Shown here: piece by piece, positions 11,346 to 22,936 of the stretch | How the letters are laid out: each line of letters opens with the position of its first letter | Position numbering within the stretch: position 1 is the first letter of the stretch | Assembly (NCBI GenBank): GCA_037783415.1 | Contig: JAZGTN010000016.1 | Location: 3,655,001-3,719,000 of the forward strand | Length of the DNA: 64,000 nt | Direction of reading: 5' to 3' | Source: Leptasterias polaris | Taxonomy: Eukaryota > Echinodermata > Asteroidea > Forcipulatida > Asteriidae | Position numbers and translations under genes: made by a program | Notes under the pieces: generated by a model | Database searches by the model: none | Seen by the model: the letters and a program-made list of their open reading frames with translations, nothing else | What the model was told of the DNA's origin: nothing

Positions 11346-14300
11346 AGAGCCTAAATGTACCAATTATTAACCCCTTCTAACAGATAATGATAGATGCCCA
11401 AATAGAGTGGTGGAAACGGGGGATTTATGCAAGATGGGCTAGAAAATGTACAAGACAAAAAAGAAATGGTTTTCTGAGATGCTTTTAAAATTCCTAAATG
11501 GCCATGATGAATGAATGGCATTACTGGAAGTGTGAAGATGCACTCTCTATTGGGGATATGTTTTATTGTCCCTAATCTATTATCAATTCATGTAATATTT
11601 GCCTGCTGTCTGCTTGTGTCAACTGGACTCGTAGGTTTGGGAATTATTGGGCAAATTATCTGAGATATTCTGATGAAGTTGAGAGGAAGATTTGGTTGAC
11701 TCAAAATTTTTTAAGCGTAATTTCTTTTAAAAAAATTGTACATTGATTGACTGATTTTGCATCTGATGAAGTAGTTGTTGTTACGAAAGCTCATGCAGAT
11801 ATTTATTTATCTGGCTAGTCATTAAAGTGCTACATTTTATTTTCCTCTTTGATTTTCTTACATAATTTATGTCTTATTCTGATCAGTTGTTTCAGCCATT
11901 TTCCACTGGAAGCCAAAAGTGATTTTTTTATTTTGTTAAGTGTTACAAATTTATAATAGCAAAACATTGAATGGACATATACTTTTACTGGACAGTTAAA
12001 TAACAAACTGTTGGAAGCATCAAGCTTCAAAGAACATGCAATTTCTAAATGATAGGTTATATTTAGCTAAAATCTAGCTTTTACAAACACAAGAAAACAA
12101 TTATACATTTAGGTTAAAAGATAGCATTGTACACAAGATACTTTGACAAAACCTAATATCATCCAAATTTCAAAACAAGACCCATGTTCCTAATACTATT
12201 TTTCTCACTCAATTATTACAATCTCCCAACACTACCCAGGTGTATTTAAAAAAATAGCTGGCGAACCATCTTTGAAATTTGGCCTGACCTTTTACTTAGT
12301 GACCCTCCAGCAATTCTTTTCAATATATGACCCCATTTCTTCCAAGATTTTTTGCCTCTGAGCTGTTGTGAGAGAATAGCGCTGTAAAAACAAAACCGCG
12401 CCAGGGTAGAACCTCCTCAGTCGTGTCAGTTATGCCAGTGGCTTCCCTGCACCCGTTAATGAAGTCTTTTTTTATTTTGGGGCTTGGGAATCAGGCGACA
12501 ATGCTGTGCTCACTGACTGCACTCTTTTAACTAGAAAACAGTCAGTGCTGGAATTAGTTAGATCTTCTATTGTAAAACAGTCAATTCAATTCAATTATAA
12601 CTCATATCCACATTATCATTACAGTATTAAGATAAGACTGTGAGGTTTAGAATGTGGATGCATGCTCCACAAAAACAGAACTTGTCAAGGAACACAAAGA
12701 CACAAACACAGAATAAACAACAACCAAAAAAACACACACAAATAGAACAAAATAAACAAGACAATTTTCTGTCACTGTATATGATAAAATATGAAATGAC
12801 TGTTATTTATAAACAGGCTGAATCTTTTTAAAAGGCCCTCAGTTGGGGGAAGGTCCCCAGTTGGAGAGTGTGTACAAAACCAATGGGAGCTGTTGCCAAA
12901 AAGTAAAGTACAAACAATGGAGGGCCAATATGTTTTCCATGGTTTCAGGTGTTTACAGGCGTATGAATTATATCGGAGTCCTATAGTAACTATTGCAAGC
13001 TACCAAACACTAAAAGACTCTGATGGATCCGGACAGTTGCCAGGGAATCTGTATTGCCTGGGGGAGGATAGAGTTCCCGCAAAAATCTCTTTAATGAGAA
13101 AACAAAATTCGTTTGTATGTAGACTTAGATGTAGAAGACAGTTTGAACTCTTGCAGGACAACTTTGATATAATCTAGGGCATTAACCCGTCATCGTTTTC
13201 GCCCACATTCACAGTACAATAGTGGTAACATAGCCTCATAAACAATCACCCGGTGAACTTAACTTCTATTGTCAATCACAGACACGCAGGGTATTTAAAT
13301 TGATAAAAATCCCGGGATTATACTGTATTATTTGATTCTATTTATCGTTTGTTGATGCTCGGCTGGTGGAAAGTGTTTCTGTTTACTTTTTTTTCTTCTT
13401 TTCTTTTGAGCGCAGTGTGTGGGGCATTTCTTTATAAATAGCGTAATAATGACAGTGGGACAAAGGCGTGGGGTGTTTTTTAGACTTTGGGGAGACAAGG
13501 GCTGTGATGTATGGCGGAATAATTGGATAAAATTCGGATGACTTGGGGCAGAATACAAAATAAAAGAAGAGTAATGGCGGGGCATTGGCCTGAAATGAAA
13601 TGGAAGAATTACAGGTATAAATGGCGTAATAATTGTATTTACATTCATAGGAAAAGATTTGTTACAAAAATAGATTGCAATAAAGAGAACAGTGTTTAGG
13701 AATTTGTTATTATTATAGTTTTTCAAATCTTATTTGGGAAACTTCCAGTATTCAGCACAGTGGTGTTTTGTATTTTTTTTTATAGACTATGATTTTTATA
13801 ATAGGTTTTATGTTATGTGATTAATTTTGTTGATTGTTAAAAAAAAAAAATCTTTACACCAATGTATTGTTCATCGTTGTTGAAAGGGTGAAAAAGGGTC
13901 TCTCAAAGAATAAACTTATCAGTAAGATTACTAAAGATGGTAAGTACATTAATTCTTTAATCAAGAGACCAAAATTATTGAAAACAAATTGTTGACCCAG
14001 TTACGTAGTGTAATTTTAAAGTGGACAAATAAAAAAACGAAAACTTATTAAACGTCAAATTACCAATGATAGATGTTATTGGAAATGCAATTAGCAAAGT
14101 GGGCAGGGCTATTACAGAAATCGTGCTATCTGAATATAACAAAATTGTCCTTAAACCTCCCCCGTCTTCCTGTCAAAATATTAGGATAAATTTGCTGTCC
14201 ATTTTTTATCAAATTCTTATGCCATTCAATCTCCATCCAATTAAAAAAAGGAAGAAAACAGATTTGTACATTCCCTCCCAGGAAAAAATACCTGTTCCAA

Positions 14301-16270
14301 TCAATTTGGGAAAGATTTCTTGAAAGGTCTCCTACGTGGCTAGCCCTCTCATTAAAGGAAGATGCAGCTGAAAGTAACCACAGAGATTTCTTAGAAGTCG
14401 AATTAGTCATTGTTGGGGCAGTTCAGAACGTCTCGAATAGAAATGTTAACTTTTGAGAGTTTCTGGCCAGATTTGGGGATCACTGGGGGATGCTTTACAA
14501 GTGTATTGGTGCAAAACTATTGGCTAACAACAGAAAACAATAACATATTTAGTTTGTTTTCATATGAAAAGCCCAAGCCTAATCACATAACCAGACTATG
14601 CAAGTCTTGCATGTATTCATACGTTTTTGGGGACCTCTTTAGTCCCACCTTCATTGCTTTAACGCGAGAAATAAACTTGCGCACTTTAACAGGTCTCAAT
14701 TTATTATTACACGCAAAACTTGTAGGGTCGATAAACTAATCCACCACACTTTTCGTAAATAGGATTGCACTTTAGTGGGAATACACCAAGCAAAGTTCTC
14801 AAACCTGTTTGAAACCATGTGAGGCTTGGACAGTTTGCTTTAAGTGCTGTTATCAAAGAGAAAATCAAAACAAATTTGCAAATTAAAACCTCTTGCCAAC
14901 AACAACAACATAACAAGATTGGAATTTTGTTTTCATAGAAATGTTGAACCTATTTCAAAAACATTCGCTCTGTTTTTTTATGGACTTTCTTAAAAATTAG
15001 ATTATAGGAATGGATGGTCTCTTCCTTAAACCAGTTATGTTTGAAACAAATCGTTATCTTTCTGGATGCATACATTCCGACAAATATTATATTTTCATTT
15101 AATTTGTAAACATATATTTTCGGTCCTAACACGACACTTTTAGTGTGTCCCATGTTGGGCCATGTTTGTAGTCAGAAATTTGGGATCGACAAGCCTTTCA
15201 AACCAAATTTTTGATGACTCAGATTTAAATTTGTCATCAAAAGTATAAAATTCAAGTCATATTTCATATCAAACTTTAATGGGAGTTGGTTTCAACCTGT
15301 GTCCGTTGTTAACTTCTCAAACAATTGCTCACAGGAGTCCGGTCGAGAGCTTACTCGGGTATTTTCCTCGGTTAGATGGACGGCCTGGATAATATTCCAT
15401 AAATTTATTCTCGTTTCATTTATCTTGTCCACACCAGCTGGGTCTAAACTGGAAAGATGTTGGTCATATCTACTTGTACAAATCCTGTGTATGCGTTCAA
15501 TTTCCTACAGGATTATTTTAAAGGAAACCGTTTTTAATTTAATTATATGGTTTCGGTAAGTGCATTTGGGGAAACGTCTCCTTAAGTTTCGCAGGTGTGC
15601 CAAATTCGGGCTTGGTGAAATTATTACATCTTCAAGAAGTAGTAGAAGAACAGAAAAAAAAGTTGAGTCATGTCGGGCCGACCTCATCCATGATAAGAAA
15701 GTGTCACCTGACCTGATTCTTAGGTCTTACGTCTTTAAGTAATTAATTTTGTGGACTTTATATTGAGGTCAGATAATTATGTGGTACAGGTCAGGTGATT
15801 ATTGGAGAGGTAAAGTGAATAATTTATATCGATACCAGACCCACTCGGGCCTGAGAAAATTTACCCTTAACCGGAAAGCTGTCATCGTCTTGAAAAATTC
15901 TGATTTCGGTTCTTAATTCTCGCACTCTTTACAGGCATGATATTCTTCCTACTTAAGTCTGATTTCCAATTTGTTTGTCCTTGGAAAAATCAGAAAAATT
16001 GTGATTAAATAGCCTGAAAAATATATTAAACCATACACCATATGAACAAGTAGGTCAGCCCTTGGGCTCAAACATTATTTTCCTACTTTTTTCCAAGCAC
16101 CAAATATCATGCCTGATATTAGCAAGTAAACAAAACTGTTTTCCTTAGTCTTTTTATTGGTTGGTTTTATTTTAACAAATTTTATATCGTCATCTTACCT
16201 TTACACTGATGTGTGTGAATCACTGTAAACTCAGTATTTTCCCAAGTTCTGTAAAACAAAAATTCAAAGG
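11346..16270. other. Non-coding DNA upstream of eya exon 1
   Basis: No recognised gene or strong repeat. Short frames on both strands have no domain. Minor items: an A run at 13,839-13,849; a copy of the dispersed TTCCTTAAACCAGTTATG unit at about 14,990-15,050 (see the 45.2-kb array); ATG followed directly by GTAAGT at 13,937-13,942, phase-compatible with eya exon 1 but unsupported. Confidence 0.45.
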
Positions 16271-16277
16271 CATATTT

Positions 16278-16355
16278 ATCAGTTGGGATTCGAACCCGTG
16301 ACCTTTCCTATTCTAGAGCAGATGTCTTACCGCTAGACCACTGGTAGAGGCAGTT
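16278..16355 (-). mobile_element. Degraded tRNA-like SINE head
   Basis: On the minus strand the sequence contains TGGTCTAGCGGTAAGACAT (A-box region) and GGGTTCGAATCCCAAC (B box). The outer T-stem pairs do not match and no acceptor stem closes, so it is a tRNA pseudogene or SINE head. Confidence 0.65.
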
Positions 16356-16359
16356 CGAA

Positions 16360-18800
16360 TCCAAGATTTGAATTGGCCTTGGGTGGTTTTATGGTAGATT
16401 TTTCAGATTTCGATGTCGTATGAAAGTATTCTTTCTTTCTAAAGCAACTAATAAATACAGTGTGATGTATTGGATAAATCTTATCATCAGCTTGTCTTTG
16501 GCTATTCTTGGCCCCAACAGAATCAAAACAAAAAACTTTATCATCTTAACTTCTCCCGCTCTTGAATTCCTTAAATAATTTTTCTCTTACCGTCTACAAA
16601 TGTCAAATATTTTTCATCATCTTGACGAAGCACAATACTGACAGTCGGAAATTTAAACCACGCCTCACAGTTTCCTCGGGTAAAACAAAAAGCAGGTCAT
16701 ACTAAATTAACTCGTAGGCAGCCGGGCTTGTAAGTCTTGTGCAAAAAGGAAATGTTTCGGTAAATCAAATTTCCTTAGCGACCAGCAGCACGCCATAAAA
16801 AGGCGGGCTATGGCAAGCAGGGGATGACACACCTGCTTGTGTAATAGATTCCATGTTTTTTGGCTGCAAAATCTTGATTTGTTTAGAGGGATGTCGTTGC
16901 AATTACTAGGAGGGCTTAAACAATGTTTGTTCGGGAGGGGGACAAGAGGAGATTAAGTCCTTGGCGTATTTTGACAATCACGGTTTTCATCGGTCTTTGA
17001 GTTTATGCACCGATAATTGGAAGTGGTACATTCTTATAAAGGAGGTATTGTCCTTTTCCCATCCTGGGTCACCCCAACCAATCTTGCTATAAGTTGGAAA
17101 TTTACAAGAATCTTCAAATACCATCAGGTAAAAAGTGAATGCTGGAAAGTTGTTAATAGGCCAATGCAAAAACAAAAAACTACTTAATTTCATTTCAACT
17201 TTTTGCTAAGCAGCTGTCACAGATTGTCAATTAAAAGAAGAATAGAAGGGGCTTCTCAAGAAACTAGAATTGCTTGTTCTTTAAACCATCTCAGCTGTTA
17301 GCAATTATGACAAGTAGACAAGCCCCTTCCCCCACCCCTTTTAAAGCCATCTCTTCCTGAAATCGCAAATCACTACCGTGCCTTGCCAGGAGTGGAACCT
17401 GTAACCATACCACCGCCATTATTATTAGTTAAAAAGTCACTTATTTAAAACAGGCTTGGCAGAGTGAAAATTGAAAATCAGGCTTGCAACTAATTCATCT
17501 TATCAGCACACATCCTAGTTATCAATAAATGACCCAGGCATGGAAATTCAACGATAGGAAGGCGTTACACCGATAGCCGAATGACTCTTTGTCATTCATT
17601 ATCCTGAAATGTGAAGCATCCAAGGTTTATCGGGAACATCTTGCCGTGGAAGACTAGGTCATCAACCCCCCAAGACATGCCTGAGATATTCTTCATACCA
17701 GCTCCACAAAAGAAAAATAGATCGTAAGGGTGGAACCCTAAAATTGGTCTGAGTAATTACTCTAAACTTGTCCGCCGCCCCGCTGGGTATCACACGGTGG
17801 TACTTTTTTCAGCACTCATTAGCCTCCGGCTGGGGCCCATTTTATGAAGCTTCTCTAACGGTGTGAAAACAGAGAGAGTTTGGCTTTGGAGCCAGCTGTG
17901 TCAGCCTTTAGTTTCAGATGGAGAGGTTTCTGGGGTTTTTTAAAGGATAGTCTTTTCATTTTGTTTTATCCTTTGCTGTTCATCAAGCCGAAAAGTGAAA
18001 ACAACTTTATCAGATTATCAAGTTATGAAGCGTGGTGCATCGCTGCAAATGTTGTAGCTAAGCACCCAGTTCAGCCATTTTCCACACCCGATTCTTGAAT
18101 CAACTTTTCTGTTGACAACTTTTTGGGTGTGAAACTCGCCAGTCATCTACAAAATGCCATCTATTTTAGCAGCATTGAAATAACTAGTTTAAATTTGACT
18201 GAGAGTTGAACCAATTTTTCTTCTTTTTGGTCTATTCATTCCCTTTGTGCCCAAAGCATGGGTCTGCGGAAAGTGCATCCGATGTCGCCGTACTTTGTTG
18301 TACTTTTACCCCAAGGTTTCGGCTATTGTCCTTGTCCAACTCCCTCCCTTGTCCATGTGCCCCAGGCATTTATGTGTCAGTCCCTCTATTTGACGAGAAC
18401 AGTTCATATTTATGCCATATTTCTCTCTCCGTTTTCTCTCTTTTCTTTGCACAGGTTTTTGGGGGAGTTTTTTTGGAAAGGGAATTTATGATTTTCTCTT
18501 GGGTATATCTGTTGAATTGGAGGAAATGAGGCAATAAGTAGGGTTAGTAACTTTTTAAGCTTGAGGTGTTTGCCCTGGAAAAGTTTCTGAAAGGTTAAAA
18601 ATGCTGACGGACTTTCGTCTGATTGTGGTGTTTTCAAACTGGAACCTTTTGTGATGCGCACATCAGAATTTCACACCAAGATCTGCGGTGGCGTCTGATC
18701 AAAGTGTGTTCGGTCTTGTACCAAGTGTGATTGGTTTGGCTGAGCACTGTGCTGAAGTTAACCGGTGCAGATCTACAGATAGAATGCAGTATGACGTAAG
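16360..18800. other. Non-coding DNA upstream of eya exon 1
   Basis: No gene recognised. Moderately complex patches at about 16,640-16,830 and 17,560-17,850 are candidate regulatory DNA; the remainder is AT-rich. Confidence 0.4.
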
Positions 18801-18988
18801 TCGGCCATCTTTACGGGCAATTTGGAACACACAGTCATGCGTTACGCGTGAGAACGGCGTGCAGCACGCGCACATTTCACAAAACTCATTGCATGATTGG
18901 TTAGTGAATGACGCGGCTGCGTTAATAATTTGAGCGCTTGACGCGCCTGCAAGCCAAAATGCGATTTGCCTGTAAAGATGGCGTCTAC
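18800..18988. repeat. Inverted-repeat (MITE-like) element
   Basis: GCCATCTTTACGGGCAATTT near 18,805 is the near reverse complement of GATTTGCCTGTAAAGATGGC near 18,964-18,983, with a CpG-rich core (ACGCGTGAGAACGGCG) between. About 180 bp, no coding capacity. Confidence 0.65.
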
Positions 18989-19388
18989 TGTGAACTATTT
19001 ATTCTGGTGGATTTGGGGGTAAAGTGGGCTGAGGAAATGGTATGTTGCAAAAGCTGTGGTTAGCTCAGGTGATAGGATTACAATCGGGTTGTGAGTTATG
19101 GAGTACCAAAGTCAGGGTTAAACATTGTGTGTGTAAACTTAAGACCTGGGGTTGGATATCAGTAACAGGGGATCTATATAATGTAACACCTCCTTTTCAA
19201 CCCCTCCTCTATCCCCCTCCTCTATCCCTCTCCCTGACAAATCAATTCACAAATCATCTCTATCCAACAGCTGTTGCTTATTTTTCTGGTGTTAGTGTTT
19301 ATTTTCCTGCCTTGTTTTTATCAGCAGATGTACAAATCACATTTAGAAAAAGTATATTTTAAAAAGGTTTTCATATTTGTGTGTGTGT

Positions 19389-19412
19389 GGGTGTGTTGGG
19401 GGGGGGGGGGGC
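19389..19412. repeat. (GT)n / poly-G tract
   Basis: GTGTGTGTGGGTGTGTT runs into about 13 G residues. Confidence 0.8.
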
Positions 19413-19719
19413 TGTACTTTCAAATCAATGTATCAACTATTTATGTCAAAGGCTCAGTATTTTCAACAAATATAGTGATGGAAAAAACAAATAAGTAAAC
19501 AAATAATCTGTTACAACAAATAATTTATCACAGCATTAGGTGTTGCAGCTGGGCATACAATTCCCTTTCACATGGGAACCAAAAAACAAACATTGTTTGA
19601 GAGTTTTTCTCGTGGTTGTGAAAAGTAACAAGATGTCAATTGTCATTGTGTGAAAGCTTTGACTCCAATTTCGCACAGCTGGTAAGCAGTGAATGGTTTC
19701 TTTTAGGGAATCCATTTAC

Positions 19720-20015
19720 CAAGTTGGGTCCAATTTCATAGAGCTGCTTAAGCACAAGTTTGAACCAAGCCCGATAATCTTGCTAACCAGCGTGACTGGT
19801 TCCTTGCTTGTTTTTTTCTCAGCAGAAATGAGTAAAGCATTAGTTTTCCACTTCAGAAGTCAGGACCCAATTTCATGAAGCTGTTCAGCAGAGATCGGTG
19901 CTTAGCTAAATTTTGCTGCTGAGTAAAATTTTGCAGGGAACCAGTTATAAACAATACAAGTTGTATTTTGGTTGGTAACCTGTTTCTGCTTAGCAAAAGT
20001 TTTATGGGGTAAGGA
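19720..20015. repeat. Dispersed 'CAATTTCATAGAGCTGCTTAAGCA' type repeat
   Basis: Two related phrases, GTCCAATTTCATAGAGCTGC (19,728) and GACCCAATTTCATGAAGCTG (19,863), each lead into a GCTTAGC/GCTAACC-rich stretch. AGCAAAAGTTTTATGGGG closes the unit. Looks like two adjacent copies of a diverged interspersed repeat of unknown class. Confidence 0.45.
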
Positions 20016-20269
20016 TGGAAATGGACCCATGCTGTGAAATTAGCAGAGATGCATTTTTTGTCAGCGGTTTTACTGAGATGAAGGTTTTCTGTAGAGCATA
20101 ATGAGTGTGTTTCTTGTTTGGTTTACAAATGTAAGCAAACAAACAAACAATTGAAAGTGTTGCATTTGTGGAGGTATAGAGATGCAAGGGATAGATGACC
20201 CGGGTTTGATAAAGCTTGGTATCCCAGTAGATGTACATGTACACCTCTACCCTGTCAGAGTCTCACACG

Positions 20270-20650
20270 CTATGCACAAATCAATGCCGGTGCAAACATG
20301 CCCTTAATGTAGCATTGTCAGTGGGCTGAAACATACGCCTTATCGGTCCGCGAGTCGCTTTATGTCCGATCATGCTACGTAAATACCAGAACGTGTCCCG
20401 ACGTTTACCCAGCAGTCCTCGTTGGGGGGTTGGCAACGGGGTGGATTTCAATCCCGATTGGACGCCCCTTAATGGCCGTTAAAGGTGAATTAGCATCAGA
20501 CTTTTTTTCCTTTTTTTTTGAACCACACTTTACAAAATAACGACGAGAAAAAAGGCATAGGGGCAGACGAGCAGTATGCATGGCCGGACATCGCAAACAC
20601 CATTTGTCATGATTTGACTGATTGGAGATGAGACCTTAATTGCCAGCAAA
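20270..20650. promoter_or_regulatory. CpG-richer island, candidate regulatory element
   Basis: Higher CpG and complexity than the flanks (GTCCGCGAGTCGC, CGTGTCCCGACGTTTACC), with CTTAATGGCCGTTAAAGG as a short imperfect palindrome. No coding frame recognised. Located 2.2 kb upstream of the first visible eya exon. Confidence 0.22.
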
Positions 20651-21047
20651 ACAAACAAATCTCGCCTCATTTATACAAGTACATCGCGGAGTTCTATTGG
20701 CGTTATATCGGATGATGTATCGTCATCATTGCCCGAGGATCGCGTTGTTCTTCACCCTGCCGTGTTTTTGTCTTTTTGTTTTTTGTTCCTCGCCCCGGCT
20801 ATCTGTATTCTTACTTAGGGTTGTGATTTGGTATGCATACATGCATCCTGGTTGTTTATCTAGGGGAGTCTTGTGACTGTATCTGAGCTGGTGTTTAAAG
20901 TAGAATCTCACCATCTTGTCAGCTTCCATTCTTTTGATTCTCCCTCATGGATTGGGAAAGGTCACGCCTCGATCTGACTTTACAAACTTTTTATAGTCAC
21001 TTTAAAGGGTAGGATGAACACACCGTGCACATCCAGCTGTACCCAAG

Positions 21048-21180
21048 CAGGCCTGGAATTACATGGGGGCCATGGAGACCACTGTTGCCCTGATCTTGGC
21101 CTTGGTGCCCCTTTAAAAGTTCCTCTTAGACTTAAAGATTTTCCAATGGAAGTGCCCTTTGCCAAAAGGCCTTTCCTTTT
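21048..21180 (+). repeat. AGGCCTGGAATT dispersed element
   Basis: CAGGCCTGGAATTACATGG, CTTGGCCTTGGTGCCCC and CCAATGGAAGTGCCCTTTGC recur at 28,493-28,650 (same strand) and inverted at 41,325-41,455. The 41.3-kb copy keeps both ends as inverted repeats, so this is a small MITE-like family. Confidence 0.6.
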
Positions 21181-21184
21181 CAAA

Positions 21185-22877
21185 TATACTTGCTTGGGGT
21201 ACACCTCACTAAGTTATACCCCCATGTCAAATCCTCTGAAATTATTTAAAAGCCTCTCGGCCTCTTGAAATCAAATAGAATATAATTGCTAACAACCAAA
21301 CTGGTTGAGCTATGCACATCCCAAATAAAAACATCCAAGAATGAGTAAACATACTGACCCCCATCTTGGAGAAAGGGCCCTACACTTGTGAGAAAATAGG
21401 GCCCTCTTTCTAGACCAAATATACCTGAGTGAAATGACCTGAAAAGAACCAATGGTCTATTTTGTATTTATTATTATCATTATTATTATTTTTTATTTTT
21501 TTGGGGGGTGGGACGTATTTCTGTTGGAAGTAGCTGACCTGGAGTGATCTATAAAAAAACACAGGTTGTCAATTTACCTGGAACGAAATAATTGTCGCTC
21601 ATCATGATTTCCATAATCTTCAACTTTCAATCTGAGAGCAACACGCCATTTCCCACTGCCAGGAAGGTTGACTTCAATGCGGTTTTCCTGTCAATGCGAA
21701 CACCAACATGAAATAACCACTATGAGGAAACAATGTAATGTTACATACAACATTAAATAAACCACACACACCCTTATCTAAACAAGATTGCTCTGTTGCA
21801 GGTTGTTGTTTTTACTTTTGAAACAGAAGATTGGCTTGTATAAGGAGGAATTCAAGGTCAAAATTAGTTTTGTGCTGCACTCATTTTTTCATTAGATACA
21901 GTCCTCATGAAAGTAGGGAAAAATTACAACTCTCTAACCTCAGGTTAAAATGGCGTAAAGTTCCATTTTATTGAATACTCTTTCAGAGCGAAATTTGAAA
22001 CGTTATGTCATCGGACATCAACAAAACATGTTTGTACATTCCAAAGACAAATTTGTTCTGCAACCAAGTTGGGATACTTTGATAATTTTGAAGATAAACT
22101 GAGCTAAGCACTTGTTGATGTGAAGTCTTCAGCCTTTTTGAAATGTTGGTTTTGATTTGGGCTCTGGCTTTATTGTCTGGCTAAGGCTTCATCCATCAGT
22201 CTGAAGCCAGGTTTCAAAAGCACACAGTTCCAAAATGGCTGTTTAAGCCAGAGCCGGTGGTTAAAACAGGCACATTGTCAGTGATTGGTCAAGAAAAAGG
22301 GATGGATCCAATAAGGGCTGAGAGTTAGTTGCCAGGGGGATGAATAGCCACTGAATTCAGTGTTCCATCCCGTGTTGGGATGGAGGTGGAGGGGGGGTGC
22401 ACCTCTTTCTCATTCCCTGGATCCACCACTAAGAAATAAGTGATAACTTCTGATTGAAAATTAGCAAACTATACTTCTTGACTATAAACCTACAAAATGA
22501 AGTTTATAAGTTTTTTGCTTTCACCACACCAATGATTTCATTGGCTGGTGTAAGCCTAAAAACAGTCATACAACCTGACCAATCACAGTTGATTTCAATG
22601 AATTAGGCTGATGAAAGACGTTCCTTCCCAGAGACTTCCCCATTCCAATACACAATGTAAATCCAAGATACACTCTGCTAAGCCAATTTCCACCCTGACT
22701 TCACCTCAGGTGAGTGGCTGTCCCCAACAATTCTACCGTCATACTTCAAAGCCATCCAGCCTCCTCGGTCAGTAAAGGATGTTTAATACACTTCTGACTT
22801 TGTAAATATGCCCCCATTCCTTCCTGGTCATTTTGAAATATTACTTATGATTGTTATTTTTGTGGTGTGATTTGCAG
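21185..22877. other. Intron or upstream DNA before the first visible eya exon
   Basis: No exon recognised. 22,148-22,262 contains GGGCTCTGGCTTTATTG and AAGCCAGAGCCGG as an inverted pair of the GGGCTTCGGCT fold-back family. 22,365-22,400 has CCATCCCGTGTTGGGATGG, a short perfect hairpin. Confidence 0.45.
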
Positions 22878-22936
22878 GTAAAAAGAGCCAGGACAGAGAG
22901 TGACGGAGTCAGTGAGAACCACACGCAGTCAGCAAG
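22878..22936 (+). CDS. eya: eya exon 1 (first visible coding exon)
   Basis: Acceptor TTTGCAG, donor AG|GTAAGA. It encodes [19 protein letters not shown] plus two bases of an Arg codon. It corresponds to the VKKxxTESD segment near the N-terminus of vertebrate EYA4 (VKK in EYA3), which is preceded there by a short exon starting MEx-x-QDLxEQ. That preceding coding exon, ending in phase 0, should lie upstream but was not identified. Exit phase 2. KRAR is a possible nuclear-localisation patch. Confidence 0.88.

Noticed and set aside
13937..13942. ATG|GTAAGT as a one-codon first exon giving M-V-K-R-A-R
   Set aside because: Such a short match is expected by chance in 22 kb; mentioned only as a possibility.
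18784..18799. ATG-CAG-TAT-GAC|GTAAGT as first eya exon
   Set aside because: Phase fits, but it abuts a MITE-like inverted repeat and encodes nothing like the EYA N-terminus.
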